A stretch of DNA of 64,000 nt from Ktedonobacter racemifer DSM 44963 (GTDB lineage Bacteria > Chloroflexota > Ktedonobacteria > Ktedonobacterales > Ktedonobacteraceae), in assembly GCF_000178855.1 (NCBI RefSeq), contig NZ_ADVG01000001.1, positions 2,517,481 through 2,581,480 of the forward strand. Direction: 5' to 3'. How positions within the stretch are numbered: position 1 is the stretch's first letter; the number at the start of each line of letters is the position of its first letter. The notes beneath the pieces were generated by a model that was not told the origin of the DNA, made no database searches, and saw only the letters and a list, made by a program, of their open reading frames with translations. Below are positions 25,736-34,932 of this stretch, piece after piece. Position numbers and translations under genes: made by a program.

Positions 25736-26434
25736 CTACCTCTGAATAAGACGAGCAATGAGAAAGGCTGCCGTAGCTGCCAGTCCCCCAATCAGCGCTG
25801 TTTGCAACGCACTCCTCAGCGGACGAGTGCCAGTAAAACGCCCTTTGACATAGCCAAAGAGCAGTAATGCCAGCAAGGTTGCAATGACCGAAACAAGCAG
25901 GGCGGTGGTTGCTGGGGAGAAAAAGAAGTACGGACTTAACGGAATTAAACCCCCAATAATATAGGATGCGGCGATGGTGAGTGCACTCGTCAGTGCACGT
26001 TTGGGGTCCGGCTTCTCAAGTCCCAGCTCAAAGCGCATCATAAAATCAATCCAGGCACCTGGACGTTTGCTCAATGCTTCGACGATGGGAGTACTTTCCG
26101 CTGCGCTAAGACCATAGGAAGTGAACACATCCAGCACTTCTGCTTTTTCGGCTTCGGTCTTCTCTTTGACTTCTTGTTGTTCGCGTAGGCGCTCACTCGC
26201 GTAATGCTCGGCATCACTACGAGCAGCCAAATAGCCACCCAGTCCCATTGCAATCGAGCCTGCCGCAATCTCGGCAAGCCCGGCAGTGATGATAATCGTG
26301 GTCAAACTGACGGCCCCGGAAAGGCCAGCGGCTAAAGCAAAGGGGACCGTTAATCCATCGGACATCCCAATCACGATGTCTCGCACAGTCTCGCCTGCCG
26401 TGAAATGGTGCTCCATATGCGGTGTTTGTGGCAT
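25736..26434 (-). CDS. VIT1/CCC1-family Fe/Mn transporter
   Basis: A 232-aa membrane protein starting at ATG 26434 after GAGAGG. The first membrane segment VRDIVIGMSDGLTVPFALAA is the family hallmark, followed by GSIAMGLGGYLAARSDAEHY, the conserved metal-binding loop rich in Glu (REQQEVKEKTEAEKAEV), and three further membrane segments. Members move Fe2+ or Mn2+ out of the cytoplasm. A TnpB fragment lies right in front of its start, so its promoter region has been replaced. Confidence 0.9.
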   Translation of the reverse strand: MPQTPHMEHHFTAGETVRDIVIGMSDGLTVPFALAAGLSGAVSLTTIIITAGLAEIAAGSIAMGLGGYLAARSDAEHYASERLREQQEVKEKTEAEKAEVLDVFTSYGLSAAESTPIVEALSKRPGAWIDFMMRFELGLEKPDPKRALTSALTIAASYIIGGLIPLSPYFFFSPATTALLVSVIATLLALLLFGYVKGRFTGTRPLRSALQTALIGGLAATAAFLIARLIQR

Positions 26435-26455
26435 CGTGTTTTCCTCTCTCATCGA

Positions 26456-26700
26456 AACGATTTCCTATAAAGCGTGGCAGCGTAAGTCCCAAGGACGCGG
26501 CAAGCCGCGTCCTTGGGACTTACGCTTTGGCAGGAGTGTGGGACTGCGAGCCCTAGGGATGTTTGTAGAATTCTTGAGGCGCACCGCCGTCCCCCCCGAA
26601 TGGGGGTTGCAAGTACGGGGCACCCTGGTGGGAAATTCGACACGCACGACCGCGCTGAGTCAACGGTGCCATGGCTGTGGCAAGCGAGTCAGGAATGAAA
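26456..26700 (+). pseudogene. Internal tnpB fragment
   Basis: Encodes ISYKAWQ, SVGLRALGMFVEFLRRTA and RTTALSQRCHGCGKRV, matching residues 370-428 of the TnpB at 1751-3388. It contains RuvC-II and the first zinc-finger Cys pair only. A 48-bp palindrome has been inserted within it, in frame. Confidence 0.75.
26479..26526. repeat. Perfect 23-bp-arm palindrome inside the tnpB fragment
   Basis: Arms 26479-26501 and 26504-26526 are exact reverse complements with a 2-nt centre (AA). Comparison with the intact TnpB shows it interrupts the KAWQ...GKSVGLR junction, so it is an insertion or a hairpin-forming replacement. Confidence 0.7.
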
Positions 26701-26923
26701 TGATCCATCTGTGGCTACCTTGCCTTTCCATAGTCATCTCATTCCTGCTACTCTCAATCTAAACGAGATACAAATCTTACTTCTATTTTTGCACTTGTGG
26801 TTGCATTGAGCGTGTCTGCCTAAAATCGATAAAGAGCTGGATAATGAGAAGCAGCTCAGTCACCTTCACGAGTACATCAAATGGGTCCCACGCCCCGCCT
26901 GCGCTTGGGCTACCAAGGAAAAA

Positions 26924-27178
26924 CTATAAGAGAATGGTGAGCAAGGTGTAGCCGAGAAACACCAGGTCAACGATTGCGTGAATCTTTTTCAATTGGGGCA
27001 CAACGAAGACGACAAGCAAAGCAAGATACCCAAGCCCATTGAGTAAAAAGATGAGCCTGAGCGACTCATCGGGTTGAGAAGCAAGGTACAGATGAGCACC
27101 AGCAGTCAGGAGTCCAAGGGCCAGAATGCCAGTATAAAAAGTAATTGGCTGAGGACGTGACAAAGTAAGTTCTTTCAT
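26924..27178 (-). CDS. Small membrane protein
   Basis: An 84-aa protein with three hydrophobic segments (FYTGILALGLLTAGAHLYLA; LIFLLNGLGYLALLVVFVVP; IHAIVDLVFLGYTLLTILL). Likely a small integral membrane protein of unknown function, reminiscent of DUF-type proteins found in many Chloroflexota. Start at ATG 27176. Weak upstream ribosome site. Confidence 0.55.
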   Translation of the reverse strand: MKELTLSRPQPITFYTGILALGLLTAGAHLYLASQPDESLRLIFLLNGLGYLALLVVFVVPQLKKIHAIVDLVFLGYTLLTILL

Positions 27179-27179
27179 A

Positions 27180-28060
27180 CCAATGAACCCAACTTTCTTT
27201 CTCTAAACGGTACAATGTAGTGCTCGTTAACAACGAGTGGACTTCATTGACGCACTCAGCACAATTAACATCCAAAGAGCATGTACTTGCACCTTCTAAC
27301 AAAAGTACAACCTTACCACATATTTCCTGCTCATCAGGCATACATGCTGTGGGGTTGAGCCTTGCACAGAGATGCAGTGTTGCTCAAATTTATGAGAGCT
27401 TACCGGTCTCTGTCCAAATGGCAACAAAAAAAGACATCGAGCAGGCACAGTACTGGTACATGTTTCTAGTGAATGTAAAGAAGGTTTTAATGCGGATTAC
27501 AAATTATATTCGACTACCACAATTATTTTTGTAGCTTTCCTAGGATATCTTAGCGCAATATCATCAATATTCCTATGCCACAAATTCTTCTTAGATTCAA
27601 TATCCCCTGTACTGTTGAGATTTCTAATCCCATGCGCGCTATTACATTATACATATACACAATAAATCTAAAACTGTCAATGTTGATTCACTACCAGCAA
27701 GAGGCCCGCTGAGTTTTTGCCAATCACGCGCAGATGAGAAATATCTCATGAGCTTCCAATAAAACTGCAATGCATATGGCTTATGCTCTTACACATAGCG
27801 TGGAATATATAACGTTACCTCATATGTAGCGCTAGATATTGAGCATATGTGTTTTGTTTCCTTCACCCGGATCTGTAGATCAGAAAAGAGGGAAGAACAG
27901 TATGTCCTTAGAGAAGGTACAGAAAATTTCTGGAAATAAACCACTTTGGTCGGTGCCACGATTCTGGCTTTTGAGACCTTTTTCCAGGATTCGTTAGCAG
28001 ACTGATCAATGATTCTCATAGTACTCTCATTTGCATTCAGTACAATGCACGCAGACACAT
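27180..28060. other. AT-rich gene-free region
   Basis: About 880 bp, clearly richer in A/T than the neighbours. Open frames at 27220-27534 and 27789-28091 lack codon bias and family signals. No repeat or RNA is recognised. Confidence 0.35.
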
Positions 28061-28122
28061 AAATGAACATGATGCATGCACACTCCCACATGTTTTTTCA
28101 AGAAAATCCAGAGGTTTTACAT

Positions 28123-29490
28123 ATGATTGGAATACGCGAGAGAAACCAAAGTGTCGCTGTTAGGGGAGCGTTTCAGGCTCTACCAGTACAGATCATCCGC
28201 CATGAGGTGATTGCGCCCAATGTCGTGACGTTATCTCTGGCTCAACCTGGGACAAGGCAGGCACCGGGTCCGTATCACCCTGGACAGTTTATTACCCTGG
28301 TCTTCCCAGGCAATAGTGGGAATATCTACCGCTCCTACTCACTTTGCGGCGATGGTAATCCACGCCATCCCTGGGAGATCACTGTCAAACGTGTGCCAGG
28401 CGGTCTGGTCTCGAACTATCTTCACGATAGTTTGAGCCCTGGAATGATTTTGCACGCGCTCCCCCCGCGCGGCGCGTTCATCCTCCCTCCATCACTGCGC
28501 CCTGAGCAAACATTTGTCTTTGTGGCCGTGGGCAGTGGCATCACTCCGATCAGCGGATTTTTACGCGCAATTGCTGCGTTGCCTCCTGGAAGCCGGCCAA
28601 AGGTGCAGTTGCACTATGCTTCCCGTTCGTGGCAAGACATCATCTATCGCAATGAAATTTTCGGGCTTAACTGGCTACGTCAAAAGCACTACCTGCGGAC
28701 AGAAGGCCCACGCATGACCCCTCAGCAGATAGTCGCCAATGCTTATCCTCTACCGCCTGATGCACAATGGTATATCTGCGGACCCGAAGCGTTTACCTTC
28801 CAATTGAACCAGGCATTGCTATCCACAGGCGTCCCTGAAAACTTCATACATTTTGAGATTTTTGCCGATCAAAGCCGGAAACGGTTGACGACGGCGGATT
28901 CACAGACGGTTGTTGGGCACATCGCTATCAAAGAGACGGGCGCGACCATTGACGTATGCGGACAGGAGACGCTGCTCGAAGCACTGGAAAGGCATGGGTA
29001 TCAACCGGAATTTGGCTGCCGATCAGGCTCATGTGGCACCTGCCAGCTCCGTGTCCTCCACGGGCAGGTACAGAATCCCGGCACAAAATTCCTGACAACA
29101 AGTGAGCTGAGAAGTGGTACAGTCCTCGCATGTATCGCGCGACCGCAGGGAAACATCGCGATTGAATCGGGCGGTATTCCACCACGTGGAACCGCTGTGA
29201 TCGGGCGCTCAGTGACAAAAAAGCGGGCTGCGCAGAAATATCGGCTGCGCGTGGCCGCCGCAGTGGCGGTTGGTATCATGACTCTAGGTCTCTGGCAATT
29301 GACGGACCATAACGTGTCAGCCGCGTCATCCAGTTCAACAACGACGTCGGCAACGCCAATGCCGACTACAAGCCCAGCGACCGCGACGCCAGCAGGGACA
29401 GGGACAACACCATCGGCGGCTGCGACGCCAGCGCCAGCGCCAACTCAGGTAATAGCCCCCCCCCCATCAACATCAACGAGTTCGTCCTAG
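28123..29490 (+). CDS. Membrane-anchored flavin/2Fe-2S oxidoreductase
   Basis: About 455 aa from ATG 28123 (after AGAGG); an in-frame start at 28063 is possible. Ferredoxin-reductase-type FAD domain (YHPGQFITLVF, YRSYSLCGDG), NAD domain (FVFVAVGSGITPISGFLRA, WYICGPEAF), then a plant-type ferredoxin domain with CRSGSCGTC and a fourth Cys in VLACIARP. A membrane segment (AAAVAVGIMTLGLWQL) and a 60-residue Ser/Thr/Ala/Pro-rich external tail close it. It should pass electrons from NAD(P)H to a membrane partner, probably the ferric-reductase-like protein at 30834. The tail ends just before a transposon remnant, so a C-terminal domain may be lost. Confidence 0.85.
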   Translation: MIGIRERNQSVAVRGAFQALPVQIIRHEVIAPNVVTLSLAQPGTRQAPGPYHPGQFITLVFPGNSGNIYRSYSLCGDGNPRHPWEITVKRVPGGLVSNYLHDSLSPGMILHALPPRGAFILPPSLRPEQTFVFVAVGSGITPISGFLRAIAALPPGSRPKVQLHYASRSWQDIIYRNEIFGLNWLRQKHYLRTEGPRMTPQQIVANAYPLPPDAQWYICGPEAFTFQLNQALLSTGVPENFIHFEIFADQSRKRLTTADSQTVVGHIAIKETGATIDVCGQETLLEALERHGYQPEFGCRSGSCGTCQLRVLHGQVQNPGTKFLTTSELRSGTVLACIARPQGNIAIESGGIPPRGTAVIGRSVTKKRAAQKYRLRVAAAVAVGIMTLGLWQLTDHNVSAASSSSTTTSATPMPTTSPATATPAGTGTTPSAAATPAPAPTQVIAPPPSTSTSSS

Positions 29491-29525
29491 TCAGATACCC
29501 CATAGCTGAAGCAAGGGGCTTGTCC

Positions 29526-29740
29526 CTACGCCGAAGCGTGAGGCGAGAGGCCGTCTGACAACGACCCACTAGCCAATGCCAAAGATGTAACGAGGCGAGC
29601 AAGGTGCTCATTGCGAATGTTGAAAGCCGCATTGAGGTCGGTATTCAGGTAATAACCGCAATGCTTGCACAAAAAGAGTGATTGAGATTTCCGCTTGGAG
29701 CGATGTTGATGCCCACACTGAGAACAGGTTTGCGAGGTAT
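29526..29740 (-). pseudogene. C-terminal tnpB remnant
   Basis: Encodes HTSQTCSQCGHQHRSKRKSQ followed by LCKHCGYYLNTDLNAAFNI, the zinc finger and RuvC-III part of TnpB. The rest is absent. AAGGGGCTTGTCCCT near 29513 is probably the element's right-end hairpin. It sits between the oxidoreductase and apbE and splits an apparent operon. Confidence 0.75.
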
Positions 29741-29838
29741 GGCAGCGGGTTCCCAACCACTCAAGAATGGGGTAAAAGAGAAAGTTAATGCGTGCCACAT
29801 CAGATTCTTTGCACATTTGTAGTGACCAACGACGCATG

Positions 29839-30852
29839 ATGGGAACGAAGGTCAGTATTCAACTGGCCGTCCCATCGGAGCAGCGCGCAGCGGCAGAGAG
29901 CGCTCTATGCGAGAGCTTCGCCTGGCTAACAGAAGTTGAGGCGCATCTGACGCGCTTCAACGCGAGCAGTGAACTGATGCGTCTCAATCGTCATACAGGG
30001 AAACCATTCGACGCATCATGGATTTTGCTTGATTGCCTCTCCGTCGCCTTAGAAGCTGCAGAGCGAACCGATGGGTTGTATGATCCCGCGCTGCTCCCAC
30101 ATCTGGAAGCAATCGGCTATGATCGAGATTTCAAAGAGATAGCGCATCGCGATGCATGGTTCGGGGAACATATTCTTCCAGAGACTGGGCGCTGGCGTGA
30201 GATCCAGCTCGATGTAGCGCGAGCGCAGATCACGCTCCCACCAGGAGTTCAGATAGACTTGGGAGGGATTGCGAAAGGGTGGGCTGCGGATTACCTGGCG
30301 GATCATCTCCTGGCTCCCTATGCCAACGCGCTCATCAATATCGGCGGCGACCTGCGTGTGCGTGGAGGGAACACGCCTGATACATCCTGGGCGATTGCGA
30401 TTGATAACCCCTTGCTAGCCGATGCTGAGAATGAGGATTACCTGGCCATCGTCACACCAGGCAAAGGAGGCGTCGCCACCTCGGGGGCAAACCGTCGCTG
30501 GTGGTTTCAAGGGCAAAGGATCAACCATCACTTGATTGATCCGCGCACGGGGCGTCCCGCGCGCGTCTGGACTCCACCTGAGGTTGAGCGCAATGAGCAT
30601 GCCGCCAGAACACTGATCGCGGCGGCAACGGCTTTCGCTGAAACAGCTGTGGAAGCAGAAGTGGCCGCCAAGATCGCGCTGCTGCGTGGTTTTCCCGATG
30701 CGCTCGACGCGGTAGAAAAAGCCCGGACAGCAACGCCAGGCACAGCGCTGTTAGTCGCGCTCGGAGGAGGCCAGCTGCACGCCTCATTAAACCTGGATGC
30801 CTGGTTTCGCCACTACTCTATAGAGAAAGGTATATGGTACTTGCACTCATGA
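29839..30852 (+). CDS. apbE: FAD:protein FMN transferase (ApbE)
   Basis: A 338-aa ApbE. Motifs: MMGTKVSIQL at the start, LTRFNASSELMRLN, GLYDPALLP, VQIDLGGIAKGWAADYLADH, ALINIGGDLRVRG and INHHLIDPRTGRPA, all diagnostic. ApbE links FMN covalently to Thr in FMN-binding domains of redox proteins outside the cytoplasm. I chose ATG 29839 (29836 also possible); the frame is open to 29788, overlapping the tnpB remnant. No lipoprotein signal is seen. No FMN-binding domain protein is encoded next to it. It overlaps the next gene by 19 bp. Confidence 0.9.
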   Translation: MGTKVSIQLAVPSEQRAAAESALCESFAWLTEVEAHLTRFNASSELMRLNRHTGKPFDASWILLDCLSVALEAAERTDGLYDPALLPHLEAIGYDRDFKEIAHRDAWFGEHILPETGRWREIQLDVARAQITLPPGVQIDLGGIAKGWAADYLADHLLAPYANALINIGGDLRVRGGNTPDTSWAIAIDNPLLADAENEDYLAIVTPGKGGVATSGANRRWWFQGQRINHHLIDPRTGRPARVWTPPEVERNEHAARTLIAAATAFAETAVEAEVAAKIALLRGFPDALDAVEKARTATPGTALLVALGGGQLHASLNLDAWFRHYSIEKGIWYLHS

Positions 30853-31514
30853 TTCTTGCTCAACTCACAGCTACTTCTAATCCGCTTTTCTGGTACCTCA
30901 CACGAGACCTGGCGATTGCCGCATACATTACCTTGACACTGGCTGTGCTTTTTGGTCTTGCCATCAGCCTGGCACGGGTGACTGGAGAGCGGGTGATGTG
31001 GCATATCCAGGAGTTGCATTACACAAGTGCCACCCTCACTGGCGTGCTCATGGTCGGGCATATGCTTACCCTCACGCTTGATTCATATATGCCATTTTCA
31101 CTAACGAATCTGCTCGTGCCACTCAGCCAACCGATCAGTACACTTACCGTAGATCTCGGGGTCATTAGCTTTTATGGAATGCTTGCACTTCTCTTGAGTT
31201 CCTGGTTTAAAAAACACTTACCATATACCGTGTGGCGCACAATTCATTATGTCAGCTTTGCCACATTCATTCTCGTCACGCTTCACGGCTGGTTAACGGG
31301 AACTGATTCCGCGACCTCCTGGATGCCATGTGTGTATTGTGGCAGCGCACTCGCGGTCGGCGTCTTAACAGCCGCGCGCATCTTCACCTCACCTCAACCG
31401 CAGAAAGGAAAGGCGCCAATGGCGATCCCAATCTCCTTGGTGATCGCTCTCATTGTCGGGGGAATCGGGATGCTTGCCATGTTTATTCTGCGCAATAACG
31501 TTCCGGCCATCTAG
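30834..31514 (+). CDS. Ferric-reductase-like transmembrane protein
   Basis: A 226-aa protein with about six membrane segments and paired His in them: HIQELHYTSATLTGVLMVGH and VWRTIHYVSFATFILVTLHG, as expected for haem ligands in the FRD domain (MsrQ/NOX-like). It overlaps apbE by 19 bp, so the two are co-translated. It probably carries electrons across the membrane, supplied by the flavin/2Fe-2S protein upstream. Confidence 0.82.
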   Translation: MVLALMILAQLTATSNPLFWYLTRDLAIAAYITLTLAVLFGLAISLARVTGERVMWHIQELHYTSATLTGVLMVGHMLTLTLDSYMPFSLTNLLVPLSQPISTLTVDLGVISFYGMLALLLSSWFKKHLPYTVWRTIHYVSFATFILVTLHGWLTGTDSATSWMPCVYCGSALAVGVLTAARIFTSPQPQKGKAPMAIPISLVIALIVGGIGMLAMFILRNNVPAI

Positions 31515-31622
31515 ATGAGTTTGGAGAAAGGGGAAAATATGCAGCCGTTAGATGATGAGACCATGCAATTGCCAGAGGATAAGAAAAAAGCCCCCTGGAG
31601 GTATTGCCAAGTTGTTGTTTGA
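31515..31622 (+). CDS. Short frame after the ferric-reductase gene, likely truncated operon member
   Basis: The ATG starts at the base after the ferric-reductase stop (31512-31514). The 35-codon frame reads MSLEKGENMQPLDDETMQLP and ends KKAPWRYCQVVV. The charged start followed by KKAPW looks like the cytoplasmic N-terminus of a membrane protein cut off by the recombinase remnant at 31654. Function unknown. Confidence 0.35.
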   Translation: MSLEKGENMQPLDDETMQLPEDKKKAPWRYCQVVV

Positions 31623-31653
31623 GCAAGCGAGTAGATTGAAGAAAAAGCCGTGT

Positions 31654-32162
31654 TGGAGAATTATTACAGGGCTTACGACTTCCCCTTTACAGGCGTGATA
31701 TGGTGCGAGAGCAAATGATCCAGGCAGCACAGCCAGCGGGTTTTGACTCGGAGGCAATGGAGCGAGAGAAGGAGTGCCTACGCCTCAAGCGCGCGATCGT
31801 ATCCTCAAACAGCATAGAGAGGGCTACATCGAAGATGAAGAGATGGAGGCAGAAATGGCAACTGTCGAGTTAGCATTGAGGTCTTTAGAAGTTCCAAGGC
31901 GAACGGAATACGCTTAGAAGAGGTCATAGAAGCAGGGGAGCGGCTACCAGGAATAGGCGCCTGATGGAACGTCGCGACGGTAGAAGAATGCCGAGATAGA
32001 GTCATGCACATTTTAGAGCCAGGAAGGCTCGGTTATGATGTGGAACATCAACACATTGCAGCCATAATACCACGGCCCGCATTTTTACCGGTTTTGAGAA
32101 TGCTCGAGGGAGTCATAGAACACGAAGAAACCGCCGGAACGCTTGTTGTACTCCGACGGTGA
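31654..32162 (+). pseudogene. C-terminal half of a large serine recombinase, frameshifted
   Basis: Three frames must be joined: LRLPLYRRDMVREQMIQAAQ, then GYIEDEEMEAEMATVELALR, then RLEEVIEAGERLPGIGA, a stop, and WNVATVEECRDRVMHILEPG to the end PAFLPVLRMLEGVIEHEETA. At least two frameshifts and one stop. It shows that the isolated tail at 16672 belongs to this recombinase family. A terminator-like hairpin and the conserved core follow. Confidence 0.7.
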
Positions 32163-32171
32163 CGGACACAC

Positions 32172-32234
32172 AAAAGCACCAGAGTCTTGATTGACTCTGG
32201 TGCTTTTCTTGGGTCCAACAGCGGAACCGACGGG
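32172..32234 (+). terminator. Hairpin plus CGGAACCGACGGG core (module 2)
   Basis: Arms 32172-32186 and 32193-32207, loop TTGATT, then TTTT-C; core CAGCGGAACCGACGGG at 32219-32234. After the core about 40 bp still match the duplicated segments (ATTCTG...ACACTGCGTGACAG) before similarity is lost. Confidence 0.7.
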
Positions 32235-32279
32235 ATTCTGTTTATTTAGAACAACACTGCGTGACAGACTTCTATTTTA

Positions 32280-32720
32280 GATTAATTGAGAGTCTTTGTA
32301 GTATTATAACATATGAAATGTATATGCTAAAGTATTGAATGGGGAGAAATAAACTCCGCTACTGCTTATTTTTCGTTGGCTCTATTAGTGCCTCGAGAGG
32401 CTTGTAAAGTGGCTTCGAGAAATTTGTTTGTTGAAGTTTGTCTAATGATTTCTTCTGTTGTTGATCGTCTTTGGTGTCTAAATTGGTGTCTCCTTTGGTT
32501 GTCTTACTTTGTCCATTATAGGCCCGCAGTCCCCGCTTTTTATACCTGAACGGTTGCCAGTTATTGAAGGCGTTTTTGGATGTTGCTACATCGTTTCTAC
32601 ATGCAGTAACCTTGGAAAAGAGAAGCACCTAGGCAAGAACTATTTCTGGTCCAGGTGCTTCCTTGCGCAGGGCCTTCCAACCTCCACATTTTCTTGTCAC
32701 CGCAAGCACCACTTTCGGCT
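32280..32720. other. Gene-free region with integrase-arm-like repeats
   Basis: TTGGTGTCTAAATTGGTGTCT near 32471 is a direct repeat of the same design as GATGTCAAAATGGATGTCA elsewhere, and TTTGTCCATT follows at about 32508. AGGTGCTT also recurs inverted around 32620-32665 (hairpin). No gene recognised. Confidence 0.4.
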
Positions 32721-32856
32721 TTCGCTAAGGAAGTTGAACTGCTACACTTCCTACTTGTAACATTGAACTCTGTACCTGCCGCAACAATTCTAGCTGTTTC
32801 TGCGCTTGAGGTTGTTTCTGCTCATACTGTTCACGGCGCTGCCTCTTTTGACCCTT

Positions 32857-33531
32857 CTATCTGGCGTACCCACCTATAATTTTCTGAACGCTCTGGCTAA
32901 CCTGTTCACCTTGAAGCCGTTTTTGATGTTGCAGCCGTTCAGCTTGTTGACTTTGAATTTTCTGAAAGTTCTGTCTAAGCCGTTCATCTTGTTGCGGTTG
33001 CTGTTGTTGTTCTAGAAATTTCTGAACGTTCTGGCTAACCTGTTCATCTTGAATCTGTTTTTGACGTTGCAGCCGTTCAGCTTGTTGCTGTTGATATCGT
33101 TGCACAATATCTTGTTGATATTGTTGCCTAAGTTGTTCCTGTTGCGTCTGTTGCATCTGGAGGTGTAATGGTGGTGATAGGAGCCATGGTTTCCGTTGTG
33201 GTTGTAGCTTAGGCAGACCCCTCACAACTAGTCGTTGCGGTGTTGGATACTGTATTTGTTGCTGTTGCTGTTGCTGTAGTAGTATTTGCTGTTGCGATGG
33301 TTTCGGTTGTGGTTGTAGTGTAGGCAGATCCATCTTTGGTATATTCGTTATACCTTTTGAAGGCGCTGTGAACATCGATCTATGCTCCATGTTCACAGTA
33401 GAGTGTCCTGCTACAATTGTATTTATACTTGAAGCCTGGCTTGAGGTAGGTGTACCGGCCAGAGATAGTAATGCGAGCGAGCACATTAATACCACAAGAC
33501 GAATGGACCGGTTGATGACATGATGTCTCAT
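32857..33531 (-). CDS. Secreted Gln-rich repetitive protein with a premature stop
   Basis: A 224-aa protein from ATG 33531, preceded by AAAGGAGG. N-terminal signal (LVVLMCSLALLSLAGTPTSS), then Gln/Pro-rich and coiled-coil-like repeats (QQAERLQRQKQIQDEQVSQN, QQAERLQHQKRLQGEQVSQS). It stops at TAG 32857-32859, yet the same frame continues with KGQKRQRREQYEQKQPQAQK and similar residues to TAG at 32725-32727. The stop therefore looks like a CAG-to-TAG change in a longer gene of about 268 codons. No family recognised; probably surface-located. Confidence 0.6.
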   Translation of the reverse strand: MRHHVINRSIRLVVLMCSLALLSLAGTPTSSQASSINTIVAGHSTVNMEHRSMFTAPSKGITNIPKMDLPTLQPQPKPSQQQILLQQQQQQQIQYPTPQRLVVRGLPKLQPQRKPWLLSPPLHLQMQQTQQEQLRQQYQQDIVQRYQQQQAERLQRQKQIQDEQVSQNVQKFLEQQQQPQQDERLRQNFQKIQSQQAERLQHQKRLQGEQVSQSVQKIIGGYAR

Positions 33532-33629
33532 TCTATTCCCCTTTCCTCCTTTAAACGTGGTACTCATACTTACTGATCCATATAGAACACATTACCAATA
33601 TATCTTCCGCTGTAAAGCACGACAAGGAA

Positions 33630-33850
33630 ACTCATTAAGAAGGCTAGAAACGGATTTATCTATCCTACTTCTAGCCTTCTTGTGGTGAAGATGGGGAGAG
33701 TTGAACTCCTTTTGATCGTTTTTGGGCTTGGCTTAGATGCACTGTTTATGGCCTCTTTGAGCTTGAGTGTGGGTTATTTTTGTCCATTCTTGTCTAAATT
33801 TTTCGATGAGTGTTGAGCGGTTTTGCTCTCACTTTTGCTCTCACTTGTTA
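33630..33850. repeat. Hairpin plus GGGGAGAGTTGAAC composite
   Basis: A hairpin of AAGAAGGCTAGAA with TTCTAGCCTTCTT precedes GGGGAGAGTTGAACTCC (33692), then TTGTCCATTCTTGTCTAA near 33780. Read on the minus strand the core is GGAGTTCAACTCTCC, a perfect T-stem-loop. Copy of the 19275 composite. 33850-34055 holds no gene. Confidence 0.5.
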
Positions 33851-34055
33851 ATGCTTTGAGCATTGTAGGTGACCTATAGCTGCCAACAGGATTATACTGG
33901 CTAGCTATTGTTGTGATGTGTGGATAGCCATGACAGAAAACGACCGAAATTAGATGAACAACATTTACCGCAGTGGATGTGTGTTTTAAATAGTGTATAA
34001 TTCCTTTACGCTTAATTGCTACATTTCGTCATGATTTCATTAGGAGATTCAACGA

Positions 34056-34661
34056 ATGCAGAACATCCCACCTCAACCAGAGTATCCACCGCACGCTTAC
34101 CCTCCTTCCACTCTCGGTTCTCAGTATCCATCACAGGTGTTTCCTCAGCAAATATCACGGTCGGGAGGGCGCGTTGCACTCAAATATGGGCTTATTGCAG
34201 GTGCTATTCAGAGCGCCATCACCATTGTAGTGTTCATCATTAGTTTCATCCCGGCTAATAGCGATGCACTCTACAAGATGTTCCCTCAGACTTTACTAGG
34301 CGACTATCTCAGTCTTTTAACCGTTATCTTAAGCTTGTTCGTGGCCCTCCTGAACATGGTTGTCTACTTTTTCGCTGGCCTACTTGCAACCAGGAGTACG
34401 GGGAAAATGGGAACCGCCATGCTCGCTTGCCTGTGGGCGCTTCTCTGTTTTCTCTTCGTTGATATCTGCACATTTGTTATCGGTATATTCATCACTCTTC
34501 CTCTTATGCAAGGACAATCAGGGGATATAATCATTTTGCTGACTTCCAATACGCTCTCCTTTATGCTTGATCTGATTCTGGCCCTCGTACTGGGTTTCGG
34601 AGCAGGAGGATTGGGAGCGCTGATCGGAAGACAAAAAACGGCTACGGGGCCTCTTAGCTAA
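34056..34661 (+). CDS. Four-helix membrane protein with Pro-rich N-terminus
   Basis: A 201-aa protein. The first 40 residues are rich in Pro/Tyr/Gln (QNIPPQPEYPPHAYPPSTLG), a cytoplasmic tail seen in many bacterial membrane proteins; four hydrophobic helices follow (SAITIVVFIISFIPA, LLTVILSLFVALLNMVVYFF, LACLWALLCFLFVDICTFVI, SFMLDLILALVLGFGAGGLG). AGGAG precedes the ATG. Function unknown. Confidence 0.65.
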   Translation: MQNIPPQPEYPPHAYPPSTLGSQYPSQVFPQQISRSGGRVALKYGLIAGAIQSAITIVVFIISFIPANSDALYKMFPQTLLGDYLSLLTVILSLFVALLNMVVYFFAGLLATRSTGKMGTAMLACLWALLCFLFVDICTFVIGIFITLPLMQGQSGDIIILLTSNTLSFMLDLILALVLGFGAGGLGALIGRQKTATGPLS

Positions 34662-34713
34662 TGCTCTGTAGATGCTGTTCCTAGTTTTTTTGCTCTCAGT
34701 TGCTACACTGACA

Positions 34714-34925
34714 GCGAATGACATCAAAAGAAAGCCGCCTGTGGACTGACTTCACAAGCGGCTTTGTTAATGGAGAGGGGGAGAGTTGAAGTCCATGACG
34801 CGAAAATTTCGTCCCTCTTTTAACGCGCTCCCATTGGCTTGCTGTGCGAAATGGCGTTTTATTTTGTCCATTGGAGGCGAGTCAAAAGTATACAAATCTA
34901 ACTTCTAAGATGTCAAAATGGATGT
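34714..34925. repeat. Hairpin plus GGGGAGAGTTGAAG composite
   Basis: A terminator-like hairpin (AAAGCCGCCTGTG with CACAAGCGGCTTT, about 34726-34762) is followed by GGGGGAGAGTTGAAGTCCA at 34779, TTTTGTCCATT near 34863 and GATGTCAAAATGGATGTCA near 34908. It abuts the stop of the gene at 34933. Confidence 0.5.
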
Positions 34926-34932
34926 CAGATTT

